Below, piece by piece: positions 1 to 12,326 of a DNA stretch of 64,000 nt. Below the pieces are notes generated by a model. It had not been told where the DNA came from, did no database searches, and was given only the letters and a program-made list of their open reading frames with translations. The stretch lies in contig MNCI01005503.1 in assembly GCA_015680685.1 (NCBI GenBank), positions 181,713 through 245,712 on the forward strand. The letters run 5' to 3'. The stretch comes from Gnetum montanum (lineage: Eukaryota > Streptophyta > Gnetopsida > Gnetales > Gnetaceae). A program made the position numbers and the translations under genes. The first letter of the stretch is position 1. Every line of letters begins with the position of its first letter.

Positions 1-2460
1 CAAAATCAGCCAAGTCCTAAACAATACAAGATAGTTTATACTCATCTCGATGAGTATATTCCAAACTTTACCTTTATCCTCCATCAAGATGAATAGCTGC
101 GATGGAGAGATTTGCAAGGTAACATCGTGTTATCCCGAGATCGATCAGTCTCTCGCATGCTTTTCTATGCCTTGGCACAGATAGGCATGACTGAATTATA
201 TGTTGAATACATTGTGGAAGACTTTAATATGAGGGATTATCATCCCACAAAAGCACAACGTATGAGAGACTCAAGGTAAGAGAGTCAACATTCACTTTTG
301 AAGGGCAAAGGTCTGCATGTCCTTAGCGAAATAGAAGATGAGGAACTTATAACAGGTTCTTTAGCAAATGATGTTCCCCCTCCTAATGATGATAACGAGG
401 TTGGGTATCATAACCTACAATCAATGATACATAACCATGGTTCTGATGCCTGTGAACACCAACTATTCACAGAGGGAAAAACCACTCATGCTAAGGATAG
501 GCACTCAGATCGTCACCATGATCTGGGCCGTAGCATCCAAAGAGAAGGCAAGAAACATTGTCATGGCGATGGTTTCCCTTCTTCTTCCCCTTCTTCACAT
601 CACTCACCCTCTCCTTCCACATCTAGGTGCAGCCATCATGAACACAACGGAAAGGATAAAGGTAGAAAAAATGAGAGACCTCAATGGGAAAGTCGAGAGA
701 GAGGACAAGGGCAAGGATGTAGGGAGAGTAGGGAACAATGCAGACATCATAGGCATTATGAAAGAGATGACCATGATGAGCCCCTACTCGTAACCCAAAG
801 TATGCTTGACATAACGGAGGCAGTTAGGATTCCCATAAGGCATTTAACAGATAGTCAGATCAAATGTTTAGACATGAACAATATCCCACAATTTGAAGGA
901 GGATACAATGTAGATCTGTAAAATCATTTATAGGCATTCTACGATGCCTGTGTCTTACAGAATATAGAAAATGAGTGGAAAAAACTTAAGTTGTTCCCAA
1001 GGATACTCACCAAGGAAGCAGAGAGTTGTTACTGGTCCTTAGAACTGGAAACCATCAAGAGGTGGAGTACGATGCTAGAACTGTTCAAAGATAAGTATCA
1101 GATGTACTCTAGAGTGTTCAATTTGCGTAAGCAAATCCAAGACTAGAAGCAAGGTACTCATGAACCCTTGGATGCTACCATGACCTGCTACTACACATTG
1201 TTACATCATTTCCTGGGCCATGGGTACGCTCAATGGGATCAACTTTGCCACATCATGGATGAGCTAAGGCATGAAACGAGAAGAACCCTTGGGACTTATG
1301 CCCAAGGAAGACTCTCACAACTTAGAGCCCATGAAGTACATCACTTGTTGGAGCAAGTAGAAAAAGAAGAAGGTAAGCTACAAAAAAGGAAAAGTGTGTA
1401 AGAGTACAACCATGATCCCTCTCTTTAGAAGAAGGAAGTGAAGTTTTGCAATGAAGAGGATGAGTCACCAAACGAAGAGTTGGTGAATAGGAAAACCTTG
1501 CAAATTCAAAAACTCACAACAAAAATAGTGGCTAAGGTAGACGACGTATGGAGTTTCTTAGACTCTAAAATTGAAACTGTCTTAAAAATTGTAGAAGAGT
1601 CTAAGGTAGAATAAAGTAGTGAAAAAGGTAAGACAAAGTGGAGAGATTTAGCCCCTGCACATAACAAGGGTAAGGGTAAAATCACTAACTCCAATGTGGC
1701 TATGCACTCTAACACAAACGGTGATGGTGGATGTGAGATCTACCACTATGACCATCCGAAGGGATGTTGTCCAATTATCTCACATCTACAAGAGTCATGG
1801 GTGTATGCGCTTAATCCAAGACTCAACCAACGACAAAAACCCCAAAGGTTACCTTATCCACAAGGTAACCCAAGGTAGTTCCACCAACCCTTAACGTATT
1901 ATCCAAGTGGAACTCCACCACAACCCATTGGAAAACATCAGCAATAGCAATACCCACAGTCATGGGGGATGCCATTGCCAAAACATTAGTACCCTTACCG
2001 ATAGCCTAACCCTTATGGATATTATGTGCAGCAGCCGATTTCTCCAAGTGACTCTCTGAGTCACACAACCCCCCACCGTCACTACCAAGTTTGGGAGTAC
2101 TTCAGAAGGACTCCTCCTCTAGGAGACACTCCATACCCACACCATCCTCCAAATCCATATGCACCTCTTCCACCAGTAGTAGTTCCCATAACACCTCCTG
2201 CTCCAACAATGCAAGGGGAACTTCCTACCCAACCACAACAATGTCACGCTGCGAGAGCTATAAATATTCAACTTGCTGCTAGTTCTGACAACTATAGAAA
2301 GAGAAGACCCATCTTCAGAACTAAAAGCCCAGAAAAACTCTTGCAACAACAAGTGGTTGGGCCCATGTACACTCCTCCACCATCTAACACTTCGGAGCAC
2401 CCTTCAGTCCAACAAAGCTTAACGCATATGGTTATGTTAATGCATATCGTAACCGACTAG
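1..2460 (+). pseudogene. Decayed gag polyprotein of element A
   Basis: This is the capsid/nucleocapsid gene of a Ty3/gypsy element, broken by stops (for example near 97, 920 and 1146). Open pieces lie at 298-921, 1168-1401 and 2026-2460. The segment at about 800-1150 matches the retrotransposon gag domain and aligns with element H at 63616 onward ('AFYDAC', 'KLFP' in both). The N-terminal part (1-260) aligns with the minus-strand copy in B at 48818-49051. A Ser/His/Arg-rich low-complexity stretch (about 540-760) precedes the capsid domain, and a Pro-rich tail occupies 1880-2450. No start codon is visible because the gene runs off the window edge. Confidence 0.8.
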
Positions 2461-2484
2461 ATCAAGGTAGGCCACCTTCCCAGG

Positions 2485-3095
2485 AAACTAACTGATCCTG
2501 GGAGTCCCTTAATCTATGTACAAATCACCAAAAATAAACCACATAGGGCTCTTCTTAACTCAGGTTCTAGAGTTAACTTAATTTCATGAGAGATGTATCA
2601 CGCCTAGAACCTACCCCAACTTAAGAAGAGCAACATTCAACTAGAGCTAGCAGACTAGTCCATCATCATTCCCTTGGGATTGGTGGAGGATATCATTACC
2701 ACTGTGTGTGATTAGTCTTACCCAGTTAATTTCCTGGTGATTGAGGTCAACAACAATGAAGGGGACTTCCCAATTATAATGGGAAGGGCATGACTAAGTA
2801 CAGTAGATGCATGTCTTAGGATCCGCGATCTTTCCTTGGAAATTTCTAAGATCAATATTTATGGAAAGATCAAGAAGAGGAAAGTTCCATGCATCACATA
2901 CAGTGATTCATCAGGTGATGACATGGAGGAAATGCCTCCATGTAACAAGTGTGCTCTTGAAACTTTTAAACAAAGATGCCTATATGTAGCAACCACACAA
3001 CCAGTAGTAGACACCCCATGGTTGAAAGCTACTAGAAGGAGTAGACAAATATGCATGGAACAAACTGAGGAAACCCATTCCCATAACAAAAGCAT
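2485..3095 (+). pseudogene. Retroviral-type aspartic protease remnant of element A
   Basis: Around 2548-2580 the translation reads 'ALLNSGSRVNLIS', the pepsin-like retrotransposon protease motif. The usual D-[ST]-G is changed to N-S-G, so it would be inactive. Downstream, 2836-3090 is open but has no recognised domain. The reading ends at an N (3096). Stops interrupt the frame upstream, so this is a relic. Confidence 0.6.
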
Positions 3096-3096
3096 N

Positions 3097-4949
3097 TTTA
3101 CAAATTTTTGCTTTACAAATTTCTTTAACTTTTCTAGTTTTTGTTTTACAACATCGTTATACTTTTTCCATTTTGTGTGTGTGTGTGTGATCCACCCTGT
3201 AAGTTTGTCACCCAATAAGTGTTCGGAATGATGGTATGCACTATTTTCATATTGATTGCTAATATTTTCTTTTTTCCTTTCAGTTACAATGTTGACACTA
3301 AGCCATGTTTCTTTTGATATGGTAGGCAATGAGTTCACTTCATCCATTCATCGACAACACTCCATGATCTCTCTTGGCTTGGAAATGTACAGTCCCTTTC
3401 ATAATAATAACTTTAACGAATCAGCGACTTGGCATTTTTCAAACTAAGGAAGGACTCAAGTATTGAAAAGGGTGTGACTTCAATGGAACTTGATGCTTTT
3501 GTGTTGGCCGTTCTCTTGGGTGCTTGGATGTTTTCTTTTTGAGTTTTCTCACTGTTCCAATGTTACCCCAACTATCAAAAGCTGAGACAATAAAAATAAA
3601 CAGTCTTTGCATGGTGTGCTTCTCACGCATAAAAACACAAAAAGCAAAAAAAAATAATTAAGTGAGAATTCAAAGCACATCCCTTAGACAAATTAATTCC
3701 TTGGGCTACAAGCACTAGTTATGAAACTAACAGTATCCCCTCTAACTAAGGCTTTTCTCGCCTGTCATTCCCTCCTTTGTTTCGTCGGAATGGTGGTGGC
3801 TTGTGGAGGAAGCATTCTTGTTATCCAAGTGGATGGTTTAGCCAAATGCATTGATGTGAAGTCACTAGATGTGGTTGGTTTGAGGCTGAACTTGGAATGG
3901 GATTTTCTAAGTTACATTAATCATTAAACACAGAAGGGGCTATACACCACCTTGTTCTTGGGATTCCATTCCATTCTCTCTCTCTATCCTTCTCTCCATT
4001 CTTCACCTCATTGTCGGTTGTATCATTAGTGTATAATTTGGTTGATGCATTGTTTTCTTTTTGGTAAATTCTTGTGGTTAAGACTTTAACTCTTGTTCCA
4101 AATAACATTCCCAGAGCCTACGGACTCTTTGAATGTGGGTTTGTCAGGGCATTACAGGCATGAGCCTGCTTTGGGGAGGACCCACTAACATTCCTATTTG
4201 GAGCATTAGTTAAATTCTTTCTCCTAACATTTTTGCAATCTAATTTCTTTTATTCATTTCCATATTGACATCCACTTTATCGACGTTACCACTGTCACTT
4301 TTTATCTATCTTTCTTACTCCATTTCTTTCTCCATTCTAACGCTACTGGAGGTTTGCGATTAGTCATGGGGGTACAGGGCCCAATTTTTTTGATTTTCTC
4401 CTAACCCTAAATTTTTTGATTTTCTTTCTAACCCCTACACCTTCGTTAGTCATCATTAATATATCCCCAGATCCATATTATCCATACCACAACCTAGCCA
4501 ATGGACCTACACTGAAGCAAGGTATCAATTACATGATAATTCATTTACCCTTTCTAATATAAGATTGTGTTGTGTGTGCAGATGGTGATCATACAAACAA
4601 TGGATTGGATCTAGAGCAAACACCTGGAATGGAGCAGCACTGAACTAGCTATGCAAGGAGCAAGGTCAATGGTGCTCTTACAGATGGACAACAAAGGCGC
4701 AATCTTGGCGTTAGCAGCAACAACACTTCTTTCTCTCTCTCTCTCTTTCTCATCTACTAACAAAGGCCTGATGTCATTGTACTAAGGTGTTCACCCTTGT
4801 TGTCATGAACACCAGTTTTGTCAAGTCTTGTAATGATGATCCATTCACATGTCATTCCATTAGTTCCATTCCCCTCAATAATTCCATACCTTCCTGATAT
4901 TATTATAAGGAACTCAAGGATGAGTTTTCATTTAGTTGTGGAGGTATGA
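3097..4949 (+). other. Non-coding 3' internal region of element A
   Basis: No conserved domain is recognisable here; short open frames look fortuitous. The position between protease and 3' LTR should hold RT, RNase H and integrase in an autonomous element, and these are missing. A short purine-rich stretch just before the LTR (about 4937-4946) is a weak polypurine-tract candidate. A (ct)n microsatellite lies at about 4733-4746. Confidence 0.5.
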
Positions 4950-5896
4950 TGAGATGCGATTTGCATGAGCCACGATATCGTGGCCGTCGTGATATCGCGT
5001 CGTCCCCTGTGATGTTGGGTACGCAATATCACAGTCCATTACCAAATCTATAAATAAGAGGCAGCACTCCCCTTATTTCCCATCCTGGTTTAGAAGTAGG
5101 GAAAGTCTGCCAGTTTGATCACTCCAGAGATAGAATATTTTCCATGTGCCCGCAGTAGGAGTCCTAAAGTGAACGAATCTTTATTCGAGCAACATTGTAC
5201 CTAAACATAAGTTCTGTACGGAAATAAATACAAGATTTCTGAATAAAACTTGCAGTGCATGGAATAGGATTTTATTTATTGTTTCTCTCTCACCCTTAAA
5301 CTCTTAGAATGCGGTATGAGTACGACTTGATTACGAGCATCTCGTGTGACTACTTGGTAACTCAGTGGCATATTCAGGATCTGTGCTTGGTAATCCCAAT
5401 GGTAGTCCCAGATGTGTAAGTTTAGTCAGGGAATCGGCTGCTCATCACACTTAGGCTAGATAGATTCTCTCAACCATTTCCATCTAGTTAAGTGCCTCAA
5501 TACGACAACTTCAAGCACGTGCATTACGCACGGTGATCCCAGCAATGATTAGCATTTGGTAGCCGGGGTTGCATCGGTTCAAGGTATGTATGGTAAGTGG
5601 GAACGGATGCTGACGCTAGTTAATTTAGACTTAGTTCATTAGTTAGAGTTAGTTATTTTCTCAACCCTTCGCCTTGATAGCATAGGAGAAAAACATAAAA
5701 ATATATAAACATCATATACCTCGGACTTACTTAACCATACACCATGACAAATACAAGTAAGTCTAGGAAGACAATGAATGATTAACCCCAAGTGTTCCAT
5801 GGGGTGTGTAGGCACTTAGTCTGTGGAGTTCGACTAGATCACACGTGCTATGCTCATTTCATATGGTTGAGTGTAGGGGTACGTTGCCACTCATCA
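4950..5896 (+). repeat. 3' LTR of element A
   Basis: Begins 'tgagatgcgat' and ends 'cactcatca', with TG...CA termini. A TATA-like 'ctataaataag' lies at about 5048. It aligns end to end with the H LTR (62497-63280) and, reversed, the B LTR (49295-50089), including the clusters 'cactccagagatag' and 'gtacgacttgattacgag'. At 947 bp it is about 150 bp longer than the others. Confidence 0.85.
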
Positions 5897-5934
5897 GTTA
5901 CCATGATCATATGTGTTGAGCATAGTTTTTAGGT

Positions 5935-6364
5935 TGAAGGGAGCTCTGAAGCTTCAAGTGATAGTGAGGTGGTTGAAGAATCAATCGCTTGTGGTTGCAA
6001 GGGCTTAGTTGGACTATTGGTTCTAAAGAAAGGACTTTTCTTCATGCAGTTGTTAGAACTAATAGTAGGTTGATGGTTCATAGCCCTTGTGGCATTATGT
6101 TATTGTGACTAGGTAGGGATTTTATCCAGCATAGCTGAAGTAGGTGGTAATGGAGTTAAGGATGGAAGAGATGTAGCCAGATGAGAAGGATGATATGTTT
6201 GTGAAACATTGCCCCTAGGAGAAGGAGTCCTATAATACTCACAAGCTTAGTAGTGCGGTTGAGGATTTACGTGACCAGTAGAATCACGTGGAGAGACTAG
6301 ATACTACACGTAACATCCATATTGGTTAGGTTGTTGGTAAGGATACTGTTGCCATGGTGATGGC
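5935..6364 (-). pseudogene. Distal (Pro-rich) gag segment of element B
   Basis: The reverse complement aligns with 1960-2430 of element A's gag: the Gln/Pro-rich tail and the 'ctagttctgacaactat' region. It continues the minus-strand gag that stops at 47081 on the other side of solo LTR C. It is heavily mutated, with no long open frame. This is the evidence that C inserted into B's gag. Confidence 0.75.
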
Positions 6365-6766
6365 TGAAACACCATCAATTTTGGGACTTTCATGATTCAA
6401 CACAACCTTGAAATTTGGGCAAGGATCTCTACAAATGTAATTTCATGTTGGACTGTGCAGACAACATGGCACCCCAGAAGTCCTAATGTCTATGAAGCCA
6501 CTTCCAATCCTACCTTCAACCCTCTACAACATAGTCAATGTAACACCCGTCATGAGGCCAATTTTCACAAAAAAGGAAGTAGGGATAGACTGTATCATTT
6601 GGCAAATTTTCTATCTCCTAGGCTGATACGCTTGCTACACCCTCTAGCTTGCCCAGCTTAATACATGACCTGGCTGATAGTTTACCCAAGGACCATGCTA
6701 GGAGTTGCTGAAACTGTTTAGGATTGACTAAATAGTTTGGTAAGTTTTCTAACTACGAGATCTACT

Positions 6767-7640
6767 ACACTATGCTACACTACATAACATAGTAAGATAG
6801 GTGGAGACTGATCAAGCACCAAAGATGCAATTGACAATGATTCACCCCTCTGAGACATCTACCCTGATTCATCCTTAAAGCATGATCAATATGACATGGG
6901 AAGGTGTGGCAAATTTTGTCTTCATTTGAGTGCTATGCGTTGTGCTATGCTACATAGCATAGCACAGCATAGCAAGGTTCTAGTATGACAATGCTTTTGC
7001 ATAGAATATTTTGATCATGTGAACATAATTACCCATGTCTAGATCATCAAAAGTGCTTGTTTCATTGCCACTCTAGGACATGACTGGCATCCCACAACAA
7101 AACATTTGCAAAGTGAGTCATAATTCAAGTTAAATAGGGTGTTATGCTATGCTACACTACACAACATAGCAAAGTGTAGCAGGATCAGAACCCACGAAGG
7201 TCCCTTGTCAAGTGGTTCTAACAAAAGAATTGTACTTGGACACACTCCAACCTCCAAGAACACCTACCCCACTTCGCCCTTGGGTCCTAAACAAAGTTTC
7301 TTGACAAGGCATTACAGACTAGAAAAGAATTCATGTCACATGGGCTACTACATTATGCTACGCTACATAGCGTAGCACAGTGTAGCAAGGACACAAAGCC
7401 CAAAAGTGTCCCAAGGATGAACTTTGTAGGTCCCAAGACCTTTCAACTTGGAAAGTAGGGTTGCCAATTACTAAAGTTTCTTTCCTAGCAAGGCACTAGA
7501 GGGGTATTTTTGGTTTTTAGGCAAGATTTCTCTCAAACTGGCTAATACACTGCACTACACTACACAACATAGTATAGTATAGCATGTGGGCATTCACGCT
7601 ACATTACTACACTAGGTAGCATAGGTAGCATAACATTTGC
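6767..7640 (+). repeat. Palindrome array in LTR C, period about 195 bp
   Basis: Near-palindromic blocks built from 'gctacactacatagcatagc'-type sequence recur at about 6782, 6958, 7158, 7366 and 7562, with a sixth at about 7615. The spacers between them are diverged. The same blocks and spacers occur reversed in LTR G at 59612-60418. The LTRs of element D carry shorter versions (8060-8480 and 44551-44970). Confidence 0.75.
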
Positions 7641-7778
7641 AAAGAATCGTCAAGACATCTCCAGTGGAAATTATTGGCAATGGTCATTTTTGCTTCAGCA
7701 TCTCTTCAACAAACAGAATCAGCAATTTTCTTTGTTTTGCACCCCTATTGATTCCCAAAGTTATCCCTATGCTTAACC

Positions 7779-9591
7779 TAAAACACCCTAAAAAAATGCG
7801 GGGTCATCCTGGCCTCATCAGGCTCTTGCAGTCTGCACAGCACTATGGCAGTTCATCGGAAGAAGAACATTCTGAGTCGAGGATGGCTAGTTTGACAAAT
7901 TTTCTACTTTGGGAATGGACAGGCCCTATACCATCCTGCCACCCATCAAAGTAGCTTGAACAGCCAGTAGCCTGCTCAGAAACAGCATGCAGAATTGGCG
8001 GCAGTATCCTGGGTGCACAAAAAATAGTTCGGCAAGTTTTCTAAGTCACGAAGTGTGCTACTCTATTCTATGATATGTAGCGTAGCGAGCTTCAGAAAAC
8101 AATGGTAGAATGAAATGCTATGCTACACAATGTCACAGAGTGTAGCATAGCAACAACTTCACTCCCTACTCACCTCGCCCAACTTCAATTTCTGCAGTGA
8201 TGTCTCTTTTCGCTAGGAAGCAGCAGACCATGTCTGCTACTACGCTACGCTAAGCTACATGGCGCAGCAAGGCATAGCAATCCTATGGAAGGGATAGAAG
8301 GCAATTTGATAGGTGAAATCAGCAAAGTTTGCAAAACTTGCATCGTAGGAGAATGGGTTGCAAATCAGCAAAACTATCACGATTGAGGCCAGTCGCTACG
8401 CTACACTACGCTACGTAGCATAGCATCGCATAGCAAGTACGTGACATATGGTAGGATGCGCAACAAGATGCTACACCACACCAAGCAAGTCACATCACAA
8501 AGCACAATGCAGGATGCAAGTGGTCATGTGACATTAATGCACTCCACCCAATCGGACCATTAGCACACGTCTCTAGGAGCTGACGGTGCAGTTGCAACGT
8601 AGTAGGATCGTAGTTATTGCATGGCAGGCTTGCATCGCAACGTTCTTATAAGCCCAATGATCACAAATAGCTCGAGCAATGCCAGTGAGGTAACACAAGT
8701 CTGTGGCACGTAGCATTCAAATGGTCCCTTTTGCTTACCTTTAGCCCTATAAATATCTCGGCAAACAGCACACAAAAGGTCCGAAAAATTTTCTTGGCTA
8801 AAAAAGAGAAAGGTACCTGCAATTTGGAAAAAGAAAGAAAGAAAAAGGCCAGAAATCTGTAAATTTTTCAATTTCAAAAAGGGCTTCGCATCCTCCTGGA
8901 AGCAAAGGATCTTCCCCCCCCCCCCCCCCCCATTTTTTCTTTCGCCAGCATTGTAACAATCATATCCATCTATTTAACATTGTAAACAAAGAACCTATCC
9001 TAACTGGCATAAGGTCCCAACCTTCATTCTACCACCTTGGTAGAATCCTACATTGTTTGTACGTGAAGTCTGTGCCCAAGCACATAGCTCTTTCTGCTTC
9101 CCGGTATGCTTCAGTTGATTGTATCCACCTTGACCAGATGAATTTGTAGCTCTAAAACAGTGCATGTTTCTAACCGTATCTTACTTTACCTCTCATTTAC
9201 TGTCTAGCTTTCTTTCATTATTTTCTATCTTATTTACCTTCAAGCACCATCTCGTATTACTGCTGCATTTATGTTTCTCTTGTTTAGCATCACTTCGTAT
9301 TACCATCGCATGTTTACTTTATTCATTATTTTGCATTACTGTTGCATTTTTATAGTTTCTTTTTCTCTTTCTTGCTATATCTACCCGTAAGCACTATCTC
9401 GCAATTCGTACAATTTATATTACAAATGGCTATATTGACGCTGATGTAAGTCCTTGTTTGATTGACCAAATTGTTCAAGGCACCCCGTGTTCGCACACAC
9501 CCAGCACCACCCTCCCGTGGGCACGGGGTTGGAACTGTTACGTCCGCTGACCCCGACATTCTTCTAGCCACCGACATTTTTGATCACTATA
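7779..9591 (+). repeat. 5' LTR of element D
   Basis: Starts 'taaaacaccctaaaaaaatg' (the terminal TG has mutated to TA) and ends 'gatcactata'. It pairs with 44272-46117. A TATA box 'ctataaatatc' lies at 8747. A run of 18 C lies at 8914-8931. Palindromes of the 'gctacgctacgtagcatagc' type lie at 8060-8480. Confidence 0.85.
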
Positions 9592-9596
9592 GTTTT

Positions 9597-9614
9597 CTTA
9601 CACTAGAAGGAGGG
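9597..9614 (+). other. Primer-binding site of element D
   Basis: 'cttacactagaaggaggg' lies 5 nt after the LTR. It aligns with the cleaner sites in E (13765) and F (50525), consensus 'ttggtgctagaaggaggg'. The tRNA that primes it was not identified. Several differences are C/T or G/A changes. Confidence 0.65.
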
Positions 9615-9720
9615 TCTTTTGGTGCCTTTTCCACGTGCCATGGTAGTTCTATGAGCCTTCTAAACCCTGATACACAGGAGCGTAGACACGACACCCTCCT
9701 GCGGTTGTTTGTGCTCTGTG

Positions 9721-10423
9721 CGGTGCAAATCGGTCACCTCGACGGTTCCCCCAGAGCCCTACAGAATACAAAGCCTCTGATCACCAGTTAACTAGCTCAT
9801 TCTATGGTCGTCTTGCATGCGTGCTACAACCCATCTCATGCGGTGCAGACTAGTCACCTGGACGGTCCCTCTAGGACCCTGCGAGACATAAAGCCTGCCT
9901 AATTGCTAGCTAGCTTGCTCATCCTACAGTTTTCTTGCCTGCATTCTGTACCCCATTCCATGTGGTATAGACTAGTCACCTCGATGGTCCCTCCGAGATC
10001 CTGCAAGACACAAAGCTTACTTGGTCACTAGTTAATTTTCTCATCTTACGGTAGTCTCATATGCCTTCCACACCCCAACTTGCATTAGCATAGACTCGAC
10101 ATCCTTTGTGGTTGTTTACGCTTCGTGCGGTGTAGATCGGTCGCCTTAATGGTTCCTTCGAAACCCTATGAGATAATAAGCCTTTTAATGGAAATTTAAC
10201 TTGCCTCTTCTATTTACAATAGTCTTGCATGCATCCTACACCCTAGCCAGCACAGGCGAAAATGTAACACCCTGTGAGGTTGTTTGTGCCTTGTGTGGTG
10301 CAGGTCGATCACCTCGATGGTCCCTCTAGGATCCTGCAAGACATAAAGCCACTTGTTGTCATTTTTTAAATCCTTCTGTTCTTCTGCATTTTCTAGCATT
10401 TTTTTTCATAATCACTTGCTTGA
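9721..10423 (+). repeat. Leader tandem repeat of element D
   Basis: About five copies of a unit beginning 'cggtgcagactagtcacctc' start at 9721, 9841, 9963, 10128 and 10296, with spacing 120-169 bp. They lie between primer-binding site and gag. No open frame runs through all copies, so this is probably a non-coding leader. A CG-rich 'cctgcaagacataaagcc' block recurs in each unit. Confidence 0.75.
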
Positions 10424-12326
10424 CAATGGCTTACACAACCACCGTTGTTGGTGCCTCCAACACAAAGGTGCCCTTCGTGGTCCAAGGCACTAATGGTGCT
10501 GAACAACGGCTAGATCCAATGCCAGAAGCATGTCAGTCTCTCATAATCCAAAACTGAGGACCTGAGGGGCTAGCCCAGCAACATGAGCATTACAGTTTCC
10601 TTTGTGCAAAGGTGTAGGCTAACCTGCCCTTGGATTTAAACGAACTTGAAGAAAAACATAGCTTTGAGTTCGCTTACTGCAATGGGGAGGAATTCGTTCC
10701 TAACCAGGGCATTTCTCTGCCTTTAACACAAGTGTACCAAAGGCTACTAGATCAACTAATCTAATTGAAAAGGCTTAGGGAGCAACAAGACACAACGTCC
10801 AACGAGGATGACACCTTTCAGGATGGGCAGGAGGAGCTCGATTCCCAATCTGATGACGGAGGCCTAGCCAACCCCGTTCCTATCCCGCCTACCCAGTCCT
10901 TCTAGGCCAACCCGGTGCCTGTCACCGCTGCCTTTGTCATCATGCCCATGCTTCAGTAGCCTACAACCAAAATTGCAATGGGTAGCCATGCTACATTCCC
11001 AGCACCTCATCACCTCTATCCCCCAATTGCACCTACAGCAACTTTGCCACCGCAAACTATTTATCAGCATGCTACCACAATATGCAACATGCTTATCATG
11101 GCTACGCTACCGCATGTCCATACTGTACCTACTTTGCAACCGCACATAAATCCTATACCAATTCCTACATATGCATCTATTCCATCCACTGTGATGGGCC
11201 CAGGCCCATCCACATGGTGGACTCCACTTGCTTCTTCATCTATTCTACAACCATCGCAAATGTCTCACTACATTCTCCCTCAGGCCTACGCAACCACGCA
11301 GATGATACATCCTAGCACTGGGCCATGGGCTATCCCACCGGTGACCCAAGCAGCCTATCTAGCAACTCAACCTGCTATTACAGCTCTAATAATACCACCC
11401 ACCAGATGGTGGACAATGCAAACAACACCTTTAACAAGAGCGGCCCCAACGGCATAGCCGATGGGTCAAATCGCCACCGCTACCATGCCACATGTGGGAG
11501 TTGCCTCCACAGTCCCTTAGTCATCTATAATGTCACCGGGTCTGGACCAAGCATTTTAGCTCATTCAGATCCTAACTAAGAAAGTAAAACACCTTAAAGC
11601 TATTGGGTCCGATACGGTATAAGTCATGGATTTTTACCAAGACGACCCCGTCAACCCTTCAATCCCTGCTTTGATATTATCACCCAAGATGTCCCTCCCA
11701 CACTTCACGAAGTACGACGGAGAAAGAGATCCCAATACACATCTCATCACTTTCTATTCAGAGTCTTTGTTGCTGCAACAATGGCCACATACGATCATTC
11801 ACGTCTTCACCATGTCCCTAGCTGGGAAAGCCCTAGATTAGTATCTCGCATTGCCACGTTCATCCATTTCAACTTTGGAAGAACTCTTGACCCATTTTGT
11901 GACACGCTTCAAATATAACATGAAGCCAAAAACCACATTGGATCGGCTGATCAGCGTAAAGCAAAACCCACTAGAACCAGTCCAGAAATTCATTGAACGT
12001 TGGAGCGTAACCCTTAATGAAATCCATGAAGCTATCATGGAGGCTCACTTGTTAGCCATCTTTAAGGGTGTGGTGAATGACTTCATCAAGTCAAAACTAT
12101 ATTACCTCGCTCCATGCTCACTTAGCTGAGCTTTTGCTCAAATGAAAAGCATACAAGATGCGGCCGAGGTAAGCAAAGACCTAGCTTACTTCATTTACAA
12201 GAAAAGTTTTGCAAAAAAGGACAAGGGTAAGGCCCCGACAACCATGGTGGTTGTTGTGGCAGCTGAGGCTAAACCTAAACATAGCAACAGCAAAAGAAAA
12301 AATAACAAGAAACTATCCATGCCTAT
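10424..12326 (+). pseudogene. gag of element D, N-terminal and capsid part
   Basis: The likely start is ATG at 10424 (MAYTTTVVGAS...). A helical N-terminal region (about 10560-10800), homologous to E at 14480-14700, is followed by a Pro/Thr/Gln-rich region (10860-11460) and the retrotransposon gag domain at 11626-12129. The latter shows 'MDFYQDDP', 'YDGERDPNTHL' and 'FIERW'. A Lys-rich stretch follows. Stops occur (about 10554, 11574, 11838). The gene is interrupted at 12326 by element E and resumes at 31969. Confidence 0.85.

Larger units (their letters stand above)
1..5896 (+). mobile_element. Element A: 3' part of an Athila/Tat-clade LTR retrotransposon
   Basis: Contains gag (from the window edge), a protease remnant, about 1.9 kb of non-coding DNA and a 3' LTR at 4950-5896. 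The LTR is homologous to the LTRs of B (49295-50089, minus) and H (62497-63280). No RT, RNase H or integrase is visible between protease and LTR. It abuts minus-strand gag of element B at 5897, so it was probably inserted into B, whose remainder would lie left of the window. The single N at 3096 may hide missing internal sequence. Confidence 0.8.

Noticed and set aside
6392-7375. Open frames of 89 and 78 codons within LTR C
   Set aside because: They cross palindromic LTR repeats, are not kept in LTR G, and have no recognisable domain.
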